Assembly: GCA_037833965.1 (NCBI GenBank)
Contig: AP031354.1
Coordinates: 22,112,001 to 22,176,000, forward strand
DNA length: 64,000 bases
Direction: 5' to 3'
Origin: Marchantia polymorpha subsp. ruderalis
Lineage: Eukaryota; Streptophyta; Marchantiopsida; Marchantiales; Marchantiaceae
Below, piece by piece: positions 45,120 to 56,440 of the stretch. Every line of letters begins with the position of its first letter. Within the stretch, counting starts at the first letter, position 1. Position numbers and translations under genes: made by a program. The notes under the pieces are model-generated. The model made no database searches and was not told where the DNA came from. It saw nothing but the letters and a program-made list of their open reading frames with translations.

Positions 45120-45910
45120 ATAGGTTCTGGTTCTGTAAATGAAAATGAAAACAATACACAGTATAGAACTGAGAAGTGTGTGGATCTAAGTGAGAAAAAA
45201 CTAGTTTGAATAAAAGCTTTGGTGAGGAAAAAATTGATAACGATGGAACTGAGAAGTGTTTGGATGAAACTAAGAAGAACTTAGCTTCTGGAATAGATTC
45301 TGTGAGGAAAAAACTTGACATCAATATACAGAATGGAAAAAAAAATGTGTGGATGAAAGTGAGAAGAACGTAGCTTCTTGTTTATGTATGTCCTAGAAGC
45401 TAATCCAGAAGCTCCGTCTTTCTCACTTTCATTCACACACTTCTGAAATCTATATTGTGCATGGTTGTCAAAAAAAATTTCACCATAACCTATTTATGAA
45501 ACTACTTCCTTATAAATTTTATCCGCACATTTTTTAATTCCATCGTTTTCAATTTTTTCTCTCACAAAAGCTATTCCACAAGTTAGGTTCTTCTCACTTC
45601 CAACAACACACTTTTCACTTCTATACTTGGCATTGATGTAAATTTTTTTACTCTCAAAAACTATTCAAGAAGCTTCGTTTTTCTTAGTTCTATCCACACT
45701 TCACATTTTTATCGTGTGCATAGTTGTAAAGGTTTTTTCCTCACAAAGATATTGCAAAAATTATGTTCTTGTCACTTTCATCCACACAATTCTCAATTCC
45801 ATCGTGAGCATTGTTTTCAAAGCTTTCCCCACATAATCTATACAGGAAACTACGTTCTTCTCTTTCTCAGTTCCAGCCTGTGCATTGTTGTGAACTTTTG
45901 TGAACACTCA
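45120..45910. repeat. fold-back array of ~100-bp units
   Basis: From 45,120 to about 45,390 units containing GTGTGGATGAAAGTGAGAAG, AACGTAGCTTCTG and GTGAGGAAAAAA repeat in one orientation (about three units). From about 45,400 to 45,910 the complement of the same unit repeats (CTTCTCACTTTCATCCACAC, about five units). The centre of symmetry is near 45,395. The units are diverged. The reading frames in this region follow the repeat and are not independent genes. Confidence 0.7.
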
Positions 45911-46655
45911 TTTTCTTGATGTTTTGTTTTATTTCATTTTATTTTCTTTTTAAATTTTTATTTCACTGTTTATTCATTCATTCTGATTATAATAATCATC
46001 TATATTTAGTCGAACATAACCTTTCTTAATTTCACTCTGCAGCACTAGGTTGAGTATTCTGACACTATCTCCCAACGTGAATGATCTCCATGAGTGCTTC
46101 TAAATTAGGACTGATCAAGATCTCGAAATAATCCATCAAAATGTCATCATCGGTTGAAAAAGCTTCATCAATGAGGGTAAATGTGCCTTCTTTACTTACT
46201 ATGTATAAGAAGTTTATGATTAATTTAGAGATTTAAGACTGACCCAGTTGTAATATTTATAAAGTTATAAGTCGAAGCACTCAGAAACTTCTAACAAGTG
46301 ACTTTTATTTATGAGTCTGAACCCATTTACTTCTTCACATCAGCTTCGTGTGAAATTTTAACTCGAGCTCTGTCGCTCTTCGCGAAGTTGCCAATTCTGA
46401 TACCGAGTCAATCAAGCAAGCGTGGTATCCTCGTAACAATCATCATCGATTTCACGAACATCATGCAAAATGCAAAGAGAAGAGCTCCAACGCTACGTAC
46501 TAAGTACGAGGTGATACAAAACGAGCCATGTGAGGGGCAAATTCTCCCTCTGCTTCTCATGGCTCTTCGGTCCACAATCAATGATTGCATCTGAGAATGA
46601 TCAATTGTACATGCGAACTGTTGGATGGTATTTCATATTAAGTATACATGAATCT

Positions 46656-47351
46656 GGAATGCTGTACACTCTTCACAATTGTAGATAGTAGTAGCAATGG
46701 CTTCCAGCTAAAGTACAACAATTATTTATTAATTAGTAAATATCCATTAATTAGTTCTCGACAAATCTGCAAAGTAATCTATCGAAGCACAATGAATAGA
46801 TTAAATCTTTTATATAGTTGATTTTATATTCTTACTCAATATCTTTTTCAAGAATATTTTAATTTCTCAATATTGACAAGGGAGAGTGAAACGTTGTAAT
46901 TCAAATATTGAAAGTGATCACCACTTGAAACTTTTTGATGTATAGAGTTTAGGTGATTTCAATACGGCATGGATCAAATCTCACAACAGTAAAGTACTCG
47001 TTGATGATTGAATTTGGAGAGTTAATATATGTAATATGACTAACATAAGCATAAACAATGACTCCTATTTACACACTATATGATAATCGCAAACACATCT
47101 AACAAGCAAACACATACTTTATTTGACCCACGTAGATCCAAAAATCAGATTAAATTTCCTCATTCTTGCTGAATGAAGCCGATGTACTGACTATTCTAAC
47201 TCCAGGCATTTGTAAATATATCGCGCAAAATATTAAACACAACTTTCTATACATACTTTCTATACAGGTCTCAATACATACAAGGAGTAGAGTAGGAGTG
47301 AGAAAAAACACCTTCACCACACTAACAACAATTAGCGCGACCGCACGAACT
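46656..47351 (+). repeat. ~690-bp dispersed direct repeat, copy 2
   Basis: Second copy of 40487-41166. It ends at CGCACGAACTGT, immediately before a GC-richer stretch that may be the 5' exon of a gene, so it may supply upstream regulatory sequence. Confidence 0.75.
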
Positions 47352-47830
47352 GTGTGCACACGTGGCACGTAAAGCGAAGAGTACAGTACTGCAGCCCCAG
47401 GCGCAGTAAGTCGCGGATCTCCAGGCGGCCACATCGGCTGGGTCGCCACGCTGGATCCGATGTGGCAGGCAAGTCACACGAGCACAGACGACACGCCCGA
47501 CAATTCGAGACCCTCCTCTTGTTCGATCTTGATCAGCGCCGGGACCATTCCCATCGATCGTCATTCCCCACAGCGCGAGCGAGCGATGAGGGTTTGCAGC
47601 AGGCGGAGGATCGACGAGCGGAGAGTGACACATCTCGGACGAGCACGACGAGGCGGGAGGGCCGATTCTCGGAACAGCCGATGCGTATGACCAACAAAGA
47701 GCTCGAGTCCAGTTCCGATTGCTTAACGGGTTCCTGGCAGTGTGGAGATTTGGGGACGAGGGAACTTGGTCCTCCTGCTGAATCTGGCATCAGGAGTAGT
47801 GGACTCGCAGCTGCCGAGCTTTAGGAGATG
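47352..47830 (+). other. GC-rich possible 5' UTR / first exon
   Basis: About 480 bp of markedly higher GC than both flanks, with the reading-frame structure of an untranslated leader: several short upstream frames and no domain. It precedes a small hydrophobic frame at 47,831. A CpG-rich 5' end of a transcription unit is the best guess. Confidence 0.35.
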
Positions 47831-48004
47831 GAAATTTTGACGCTAGCCTTTTTTTTCGGGGGATTCTTTGGTCAACTTGCTGTTATTGCAATAAGGTTAC
47901 GGGCGCTGCTTATGTTTACTGGCCGATTGCTGTCCTGTATTGATCCCCTGGTTGGAGGTGGGGCAGTTGCGCAGATTGTGAGCAGCTTGCGAGCTGACAT
48001 GTAG
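47831..48004 (+). CDS. small hydrophobic ORF, 57 codons
   Basis: ATG at 47831 (MEILTLAFFFGGFFGQLAVI) to TAG at 48002. Residues about 3-20 and 27-38 could be membrane segments. It follows directly on the GC-rich block. A putative donor GTAGAG overlaps the stop, so it might instead be the 5' exon of a spliced gene running toward the membrane-protein gene at 50 kb. No family is recognised. Confidence 0.3.
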   Translation, partial: EILTLAFFFGGFFGQLAVIAIRLRALLMFTGRLLSCIDPLVGGGAVAQIVSSLRADM

Positions 48005-48473
48005 AGGGTGAAATTGGTCGAGATGGTTTTGGAGAACATTTCTTATAAGTTACTGGTTTCGAAATTGGACTCTGGTGTCCTTCTCTTTCCCTGTGTTTCG
48101 AGTTGACTCGCATTCAAAGATTCTCTGCCCAATCACTTACGAAGGAGATTCACAGCGTACAAGGGCATGCATGCAATTCCCCTTTTACGAACTAGTTGAC
48201 GGGATGAGGGTGCGTCGAGGGCCTCTTTCTCGGTGTGTGTGAAGCAGGAGGGCTACAATTCCACCAGGATTGCCCGCTCCTTACAGTCTGCAGGACTTTT
48301 TGTTCACTGGGGACAACCTCAAACATCCTCATTGAGACATCTGGCCTTCATCGAGTTGCCTCAATCTTGAACACGTGATAGCAGACCACTCTCAACTTGG
48401 AAATCTCAAGATTGACAGAGGACGAGTCGACAGAGTGGCTTCTTGTGCAACCGTCCACGCAACTTGAGATTCG

Positions 48474-48656
48474 ATGACGCCTTTTGGGGAACATGAGAAG
48501 ACTTTCGTCGACATCTTATCAAACGATTCGCACCATGAGAACGCTCATCCTGGTGAAATTGAAACTGGAGTTGGGGTCCTGAACGAGGCTGTTCTTCTGC
48601 CTCACGTGGCAGAGTTGGAAGCACGAGCCACGGTGAAATTTGACAAGTGCGTATGA
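48474..48656 (+). CDS. short ORF, possible isolated exon
   Basis: ATG at 48474 to TGA at 48654; 60 codons of balanced, non-repetitive composition (HEKTFVDILSNDSHHENAHP). A GT donor-like site (GTATGATG) lies at the end. The protein motif is unknown and the frame may not connect to anything. Confidence 0.25.
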   Translation: MTPFGEHEKTFVDILSNDSHHENAHPGEIETGVGVLNEAVLLPHVAELEARATVKFDKCV

Positions 48657-50058
48657 TGATCATGCTTAGTAGACGTATAGTAACCTTCAGGGCTTTGGAT
48701 ACTCTCTTGTTAGAGGCCATGCAAACTGTTTTCTTACCATAACGTAAAATTGATATTCTCATTCATTTACATCAAGAGTGGAAACGATTGCAAATCACTG
48801 GAAGCAAAAGTTCTTGGCAGTTAGGCAAGAAGTGTTTCTAGGATGAAGTCGTAGAGAGGGCTAATAGTCCTTTGAAGCCCAGACTTTGCAACAAGACACG
48901 GCTTCGTCTTTACTGATCTCTTGGATATCCATGCGTGATAACCATAGGTAGACTCACTAGGATTTTGGAAGTGGTAGATCTGCCACATTTTAAATACGAA
49001 GAGCTGAAAATTTTGCGTAGAGCTTCTTGTCCATTCGCTCTGATTCCCTTTTTAGATGTGGTCACGAATCTAAAACTATGAATCTCTTGAGATATATGTG
49101 AGCAAGCAGCCTACATGTGAAGTTTATGAGGACGATCAATCATGGGACTTATTGATCTGCTGATTTGCTTAGAAGGTCACAATCTATAGACTTTATACGA
49201 ATTGAACTTTCTAGAGGAGGCCAATTCAATAATCTCATGAAACAGGACGAAAATTAACAGGCTCAATTCCGGTCACCATTACATCCAGTCACTAGCTTTT
49301 GTGAACGATTCTGTTTAAACTAGCGGCAATTTGAATGCTCCATGTGAAATCCTAACCGGATTTTCGAAAGTGCTGTGAGTTAAAATCTAGTCACAGCTAA
49401 AGGAAGACGATTTCAGTGTCGTTGTTCTGTCTTGCTTACAATTGTTTATAGCCACGCAAAGTACGTTCAATAATTATCTAGGTTGCTGGGAGGACTAATT
49501 GGGGGCATGAACGCACAGAGGACAACTCTCGTTAAGAGGACCCTCTCAAGTATGTCTGAACATCTTACTACACGAATGATTGAAAATGTCTTGTTGATCA
49601 TAGGCTGAACATCATTGAATGATTTTTATAATGAATTTCTTCAATTATTTAGCTGGTTTGGGAGTTACATTTCGATGTGGCCAATTTCGGAGCAGCAGAC
49701 TTGTTTAAAATTCAACCTTCCGGACCGCAAGTTTGCAAACTTCGCTGAACCGGCACTTTTCAAGCCGTAGAAAAAATAATCCTGCTGCGTTTGTATCTGC
49801 TTTCCGTCCTAAGCAAATTCATCTGAAGGCGAAGTTTTCTCTTCAAAAGTTTTCCGGGAGAGGGACCGAAGTCACAACAAGCTCTGGCTGGATTACTTTA
49901 GTGGTGGGTTTTCACATTTGGTTTGTAACACTACTCATGTTGGAGTGAGAATTTTCTAACACAATTTTATTTGTCAGGTCTACATTTATTAAGGAGCAAT
50001 TTTACCACAATTTCTTCCCACTTTCTATACCTGTGATGTACCATCTGGAAGGGAAGAA
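48657..50058. other. intergenic or 5' intron sequence
   Basis: No supported gene. An open frame at 49,733-49,948 has a Ser/Arg-rich, transit-peptide-like composition ending in a hydrophobic stretch. It could be an upstream exon of the next gene, but no in-phase splice to 50,059 is obvious. Confidence 0.35.
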
Positions 50059-53000
50059 ATGGGGTTTGATCAATCGCGGCTTCCTGGGCTTCGACCGTTG
50101 TGTTCTTATGCTTTCTCAGTGGTTTTTGGCTGCAAACTGTGAGTATGGATGGACATAGATTGTCCTCATTGTGACACAGACTTTATCAAAAAGTGTGGGA
50201 TTGTTTGCAGTATCAGTAAAGAGTTGTCGTGCGTACTGCTTTTACACCAATTTGACATACTTCTTCTGGCTGTAGTCTACGTTCTCAATGTTGTGAGCCT
50301 GGCGTACGTCTACAAGGCAAAGCACTTAGACTACTTGTATTACGTCGGACTGGTGGACTACCTCTGGTTCATGCGCAACATGGTAAGGTTCATATTCGAG
50401 TCAAACGAACTAGAGAATTGTCCAACTGGGTATAACTTCGAAATATCGTGTATTGGTAATGAAATCTTCAAGTAAATTACCCTCGTTATTTTTTGCTTAA
50501 CCATGTCTTGTAGATCGGACATATATATTACCGCTTTTGCAGCACAACATAGGCGAATAAGATTGCAATGTTGAAAACGAGGTCAATCTGATTAGTTTTT
50601 ATCGTTGTACAGGTAGTGGCCACCAAGTACGCCTTTCTTTCTAAAGTTGAGAGGGAGGAAATGAAGACGCGTTATGTTCCGCAGGACGTGCATGACTATA
50701 GAACTGTGAGTACGACTTTTTTGTTGAAATTTATGCAGCTCTGCATCGCGTTTATGGTATTAGAGCCAGAATTGATTACACGCTCTTAGCTGAAGCTGGC
50801 AGCTGCTGACCTTTTAAACTTGGCTTGTTAGACAAACGTGGCGAACATTTAAAGCTGCCCAATTATCGGAATTTGATACAACTATGACTTTAATGTGTCT
50901 AGCTGCTTAGGGCATGGAAGGATCCGATTCCCGGTCGGGTACTAAAAACTGAGCTGCTATTGGCTGCCATTCGGAGCAAACAAGCTTTACGAAAGACTTG
51001 CTTCTCATTAGACACGAGATTTGACTCAGCAAATGCCATCCATGATTTGATTCTTGATCTCAAGCTCATAACGAGAGTAAGTCTTCTTCTTTTTTTTGCT
51101 TGGTGCATACAGGGACATCCTTTAATTGTCCTTTTGGCATATGTCTAGCTATCATTTATTAGCAAGGCAGTTGTATTTGTGCAGATATTCGTGTCTGCTG
51201 GATTACTCAGAAGCATAAATGGTAGTGTTTAGGTAGAGCACAAGTGTCTTGCGTTGACCAGCAATGTATCATCTGCACTGTGAATGTACTACCGCCTTTT
51301 TATGAGTTAAATTATCATCCTTCCTTTGCAATCAGGACGATATCGGCCTCAAGGAACCAGACGGATGGCTGGAAATTCTTAGTCAAGATCTCACAAAGAA
51401 TCCAATTGCTGTATTAGAAGCAGGAGGTTTAGGAAATGTCGAACTCCTTCCCGTGATACTATATGCTGCACATGTTATTCATCAAGCATCTAGCCTAAGC
51501 AGGTAACTGCCCTACTTTGTGTCGCTGAAGTACCCTTAACTTCATTTATAATCTCCACCTTGTTACATGATTCGTGCATAAGCTTCATCCACGTTTTGCT
51601 CTGTGTCTTGCGTGCGTACTGATGTGCTTGGTCTTATGATTGACTCTCATTCTTCAGGTTAAAGAGGATAGGGCACAGCCTTCTTAGCCAGCATATTACT
51701 GCGTGCTCACTTTTACTGGGCGGAGCACATGCTGTTATCTTGACGGCGTGCCGTTACATTTTTGGTATGTTGTCATTATTGTTATGTATGTTTGTAATCA
51801 ACTGTTAGTGAGGCTGCTCTTGCCCTTGTTTTAGCAGGATTTGATGAGATGTAATGCAGTCCTTGAGCGTCCTGAACAAGTTTCTAGGCAGCCAAGGCTA
51901 CTTTCGAAGTTTGGATGTTGAGCCTTATGTTATGAAGGCATTATTGGAACAGAAGACTGTGTAGTTGAAGTGGAAAATTCATGAAAGGCTCGAATTTACA
52001 AAATGTTTTTCTTGTAGCACGAAAATAGTTTTCAAAGAATCTTTCAAGTTATGAGGGTATTGCGATCTGTTGGCTATGATTATGATCTTCTCTTTACTTT
52101 CCTCAAATTTAGTCCACAGTTCTTCAGAGATTTGGGAAGTCTGAGACCACTCGAAGTGATACTCTAATATCTTTAGTGCTCACAGTAACTTCATCTTTGT
52201 TTCGCAGGAGGACATGAAGTGCCGGGTCCATCATGGACTCTGTACTCTGTTTTAATTCCAGGCTTTGTTCTCATGAGTTTTTCAATGTTTTCAAATGTCG
52301 GTTTCATGATGGTCGGTGTGCTGGATTTTAGGCGCCGTCATTTTATTGCTGAGAGTCTTGACGATCTCCTGCGCACTAGTCGGTATACAGGCAGTCACAA
52401 CGCGCGCGTCTTTTCTGGGCGAATGGCACGTTTCACAGATCGTTTCTCCTGGTTCCGATCTCCGGGGAACGACATGGAACAACCTAGCATTAGTAGAAGT
52501 TCCAGTAGCGGCAAATTATCAGGAGAGGGTATTGGCTTTGATTTTCAAGATTCTGAGTCTCTATTAGCCTGGTGGGCTTGTAGGCAGCTTTTGCAGAATT
52601 TTGGTCTCGGATTCTACAAACGTATCAAGGTTTGCTCTCTCTTTCCTATTAGTATCAACCTGAAATTTGCGTAGGTAGACAAAAATAGTTGGTATAGGTC
52701 AACGCTCATTGTGCGAGTAAGAAGGTTGGGATTTCACGTTTTGAGGATTCTTTTTGGTCTAAGAGGACGTATGCCAAGTAGCGAAGATTTCATAATAAGA
52801 CACTGGATTGAGATTCTGACGCCGTTAATTAGCTTAACAAATGTAGAATGATGAGGTGGTAACTGTACTATCACATGCAATTCTAATGATTTTTTTCTCT
52901 TTCTTTCGAGAAAAGGTATTAATTTTGTTGGTAGTGCCTTCTGTTTTTTGCAGTATTATAACACCTACTTCGCAGTCTATTGCGGGGTTCTACTCATGTT

Positions 53001-54542
53001 CGTGGTGCTGAAGATGCTCACAGGAATAACGAAACGTGACATATATCTTTTGTAAGTTGCCCACCATTTTAGATTTGACTGTGTTTGTTGAATTGCACCC
53101 AGCGTCTACCTTCAATATTGACTTCTTTTCATTTTAAACGCAGATTTATTAATTACGAACTGGTATGCACCGGTGTATTGTTCTCTTGATGCAGAGTCAC
53201 AGTCCTATTTAGCATCAATGTCTTTTTGACTCTTTTGGCTCTCATGGTGTGGCCCGGTGGAGACACCAACTATATGCTGCAACATCATGGAACTACAATG
53301 ATCAACCGCAAGGTGCGGCTATTCCTTCCCATTTCCCGCTCGAGGAATTTTAGACTATATATATATATAAGCTTATGGTCACTCCTTGGCTGTAACTCGT
53401 CAAACCGTTCAGTTGGATTTTTAGAGGCAGAAATGTTGAACAGTTGTACCAGCTAGTATTTGCAAGAACGTATATCACCGGAGTTGGCATGGAATTTGCG
53501 GGATAGAGTAAAGAGTCCGCCCCGGGCCCCGTTCACCGATCTGGGATACAGCTCTACGAACCGTACGTTGCCCATCACACAGCTCTCTAACCTGACTTTC
53601 TTCGGAGCTTCTTCAAACCCGGAAGGGCACAACCCCCGAGCGCCTATTACACGGTCCTTTGAAGATGACCTGATAGACTGCGTCAAAGTAAAAAACTTGC
53701 CAAACGGTAACCATTTAGTAAGTACATAGGCTCCTTCCCTACTGTTTGTTATCAAGCGCTTTCCTATTACTAGGTACCTTTCGGTTAGGTGGGTAATACG
53801 TGCCGGCCTCTTTGACTTCCTAGGGATAAAAGGGAAGGCCTAGGACCTCACCGTTGTTTTCTACACGGCTCGTCCAAAAACCTTATCTTTTACATAAAAA
53901 TAGGGATAAAAGCTATTTTATCTACAGAAGAATTGATACCCAATGGATTATTGGAACCATATTGATGTAATGCAGCCAGATTTCAGTAACCACCGTTGTG
54001 GGAGGGTTGGTGTCGACATCTAGATGTGTGAAATCGTTGAGCCTTGCCTGCGTAAAGATTAGAGGTTGACGAAAAGCTCACTCAATTACTTCGAGATACT
54101 TTTTATACTGAAAACAGATGTGTACAGATGAATACACACATGAAGATGACACTTGAGTTGCATCAAACGATCCCGACTGAAGACCTAAAGAAATCAAGGA
54201 TCGCATTGCGGACAATGACCGGCATTGCTGAGGTTATGAAATGGGATAACATGAAGTCAAAGGTCGGTGTCAAGTTCAAGTTCGACTTTGTTTTTGGCCT
54301 GGACTTAAGCAAGTACCTTAATTTTCAGCAACTCTCGCAGCTATGTTCTTTTACCGTTGAGGTTGATTTAAGCCCTTGTTGACTTACCTCTTGCTGACGT
54401 ACGGACTTTGTGGTTATGTTTGTAGCTGTCCATCTGCGGATTCGAAGCCGGGGATCAGCTCGTCAGTGTAATCGTTGCCGTGGTTGCTGCCACTATGTCA
54501 ATTGGCATCGGACAAATCGTCCAGAACGGGTTGGGAGGTTGA
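50059..54542 (+). CDS. multi-pass membrane protein of unknown family, 11 exons, 560 aa
   Basis: Exons: 50059-50138, 50211-50382, 50613-50705, 50903-51076, 51336-51502, 51658-51764, 52208-52629, 52954-53051, 53195-53312, 54128-54262, 54426-54542. All introns are GT-AG (72-815 bp) and the exons join without a stop into 1,683 nt, which strongly supports the model. The start is the first ATG after an in-frame stop. Hydrophobic segments are visible in exon 2 ([18 protein letters not shown]), exon 6, exon 7 ([20 protein letters not shown]), exon 8 ([15 protein letters not shown]), exon 9 and exon 11 ([15 protein letters not shown]). A Ser-rich cytosolic loop lies in exon 7. I do not recognise the family. 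The weakest splice site is the exon 10 donor (GTCGGT). Further 5' exons are possible. Confidence 0.75.
53456..53905 (-). other. probable mitochondrial DNA insertion (group II intron part) in intron 9
   Basis: A GC-richer block in an otherwise AT-rich intron. On the minus strand 53558-53585 reads GAGCTGTGTGATGGGCAACG followed by TACGGTTC, which folds as a group II intron domain V (GAGCUGU pairing with ACGGUUC). It is preceded by segments resembling the 3' part of plant mitochondrial group II introns (GGGTTTGAAGAAGCTCCG). GGACGAGCCGTG lies further upstream. The assignment rests on motif recognition. It inflates intron 9 to 815 bp. Confidence 0.5.
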
Positions 54543-56214
54543 TTTACCATCCCGACCGTCCTCTCTCTGATTAACATTGAACGCTATGTAAGTCGTGAAT
54601 GTTCGTAACTATCTGATCACGAAAAAAGTGTTTACGAGCTGGCCCGATAGCGCAGCATCTATTCATCTGTTCGCTGTAACCGCTGCCACCATAGATGATC
54701 GAGGTCACGGGCTACCCATGTGAAGGTTTCAGAAGAGGAATTTCCTGATTCTCTCCTTCACATGCAAGAGTGGAACGTGGGGGCAGCACAGCAAGAACTT
54801 AGACGTGTGTTGAACTGGAACAAACTCCATATTCCAAACGCTAGCGATATTCCTGTAAATATAATGAGCCAAGAACTCACATGGTCTAGATGAATTCTAT
54901 CTAGACCAAGACGGTGATGAAGCCTCGGCTGGTCACCTTTTGATGACCACTGTGTACGAAAACGGGTGAGTAGTCCTACCACGGGTAATTAGTTGACACT
55001 ATGACAAGACTCCAAACCGTAACTTAATGGCAAGGCAGATAGAACTTTTTCTTGCGCCGTCGCAAAGGCTGGCGACTTATGTAATATATTTATCCTCCAC
55101 GTCTGGGATGATCTGTACATTATAAGAAGGAGAATTCGTCGAAAGAGGTTATCCATCTGATTGAAGGCTGTCAAAGTGGAGGCTGGCTGGCTCTTTTCCA
55201 AGGGCTTGACGATCACCGACAAAAAGTTCAAGACCTGGAGGTTTTAGGTGTTATCATTAAAGGTGATCAGGCCTGCGTGGGGAGGATGGGTAAATTTGAG
55301 TGTCTTGAGAATATCACACACAAGGAAACTGCCGAAACTGTGGGGTTCTAGGTAAGTGGAATATTGAAAGCAGTCTGGTGAAAGTGGCTTCAGTTGAGCA
55401 ACCTACTACGAAGTACCCCGACTAATGGTTGTGGTGGAAAGCAACGTGCCGTAAGTCTGACAAAATCTCACGTGATTTTGATTGCAACAACGCGAACTAG
55501 TGGTATAACACACAACAAGCATGCAAATTTGCTCATGACTTAAGCAAAATTGAGTACGATGAGTAGTTTGATGCAGGCTACTTGACTGGAATCTTCCTGT
55601 ACAACAATAATCCGAAGAATACATACAAAGCTGACTTTTCATCACCATGAATTAAGTCTTTAAACTCATCGTGATAAAGTGTCACGATGAATCTGAAGAC
55701 TTTACTGCTCTTTATTGTTTTACCTCTATGCATACTTTTAGCAATGGAACTAATTCTCACGATGTTCATTTCAAAAGTGGTTATACATCGTATCAGCATA
55801 TGCACTATAGAAACAAAATATGCAGTCTTGATTTAATATGAGTTAGAATATTCGAACTGAATCTCTTTTTAAATTATTAACCATGAGAGCAAGTAGATGG
55901 AGTAGATTGTTACTCTTTGAAAATGCAATTTATGAGTGGATAAGGGAGAGTTTAAGTCTTCTAGTAGAATTTCGAAATTGAAATGTAGGTTTTTCAAGAT
56001 GATAATAAGAATGAGTTACAGTTCAATATTTGTAATTGCAACTTAAATCCGTGTATCTGGTTATTAAAACATTATTATGTTGATTGATTTTGATATATTA
56101 TCAATAGATGTATCTCTTGTACTGATAGTTTATGTATCATTTTTCGAATGATATGTTTTTCTCGTCTTACAATCGATATGATATGTTGTTGTAGTATTGA
56201 ATATGGATTGTCAT
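54543..56214. other. intergenic, no supported gene
   Basis: The 3' flank of the membrane-protein gene followed by moderately AT-rich sequence. Frames on the minus strand at 54,758-54,982, 54,989-55,231 and 55,406-55,805 lack motifs and are flanked by frame breaks. Confidence 0.4.
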
Positions 56215-56222
56215 TTAAAAAA
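56215..56222 (+). repeat. 8-bp target duplication TTAAAAAA, left copy
   Basis: TTAAAAAA lies directly outside GGGAGCCG. The identical 8-mer lies at 58647-58654 directly outside CGGCTCCC. Confidence 0.75.
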
Positions 56223-56440
56223 GGGAGCCGTTAACCAGCATTCACCTTTGGCTAACCACCACTCACCTTGTCTATATAGAACCCCTAGGCTCGTTTTTGA
56301 GGCCTGTGATTGGCTGGAACCATTCAATATTATCACAAAAAAATAATTTGCCACCGCCAGAAAATCATTTTTGTATTAAATATTATTTGAGCTATTGTCT
56401 ATCTATCTTCTTCAATATCAAAGAGATGCAGGAGGTGCGG
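56223..56440 (+). repeat. left terminal inverted repeat of the MULE
   Basis: It contains two direct copies of a motif close to GCTAACCAGCACTCACCTT near the outer end (about 56,230 and 56,251), candidate transposase-binding sites, and a TATATAG word. Most differences from the right arm are T or A here against C or G there. Confidence 0.85.

Noticed and set aside
47150-47633. Minus-strand frames across the 690-bp repeat and the GC-rich block
   Set aside because: They cross a repeat boundary and show no domain. The plus strand has the more plausible transcript structure.
53460-53729. Plus-strand 89-codon frame in intron 9 of the membrane-protein gene as an extra exon
   Set aside because: The block looks like inserted mitochondrial DNA. 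Including it is not needed to keep the frame, and exon 9 joins exon 10 in phase without it.
54640-54670. Possible tRNA (GGCCCGATAGCGCAG word)
   Set aside because: No matching acceptor stem, anticodon arm or B box follows at the required spacing.
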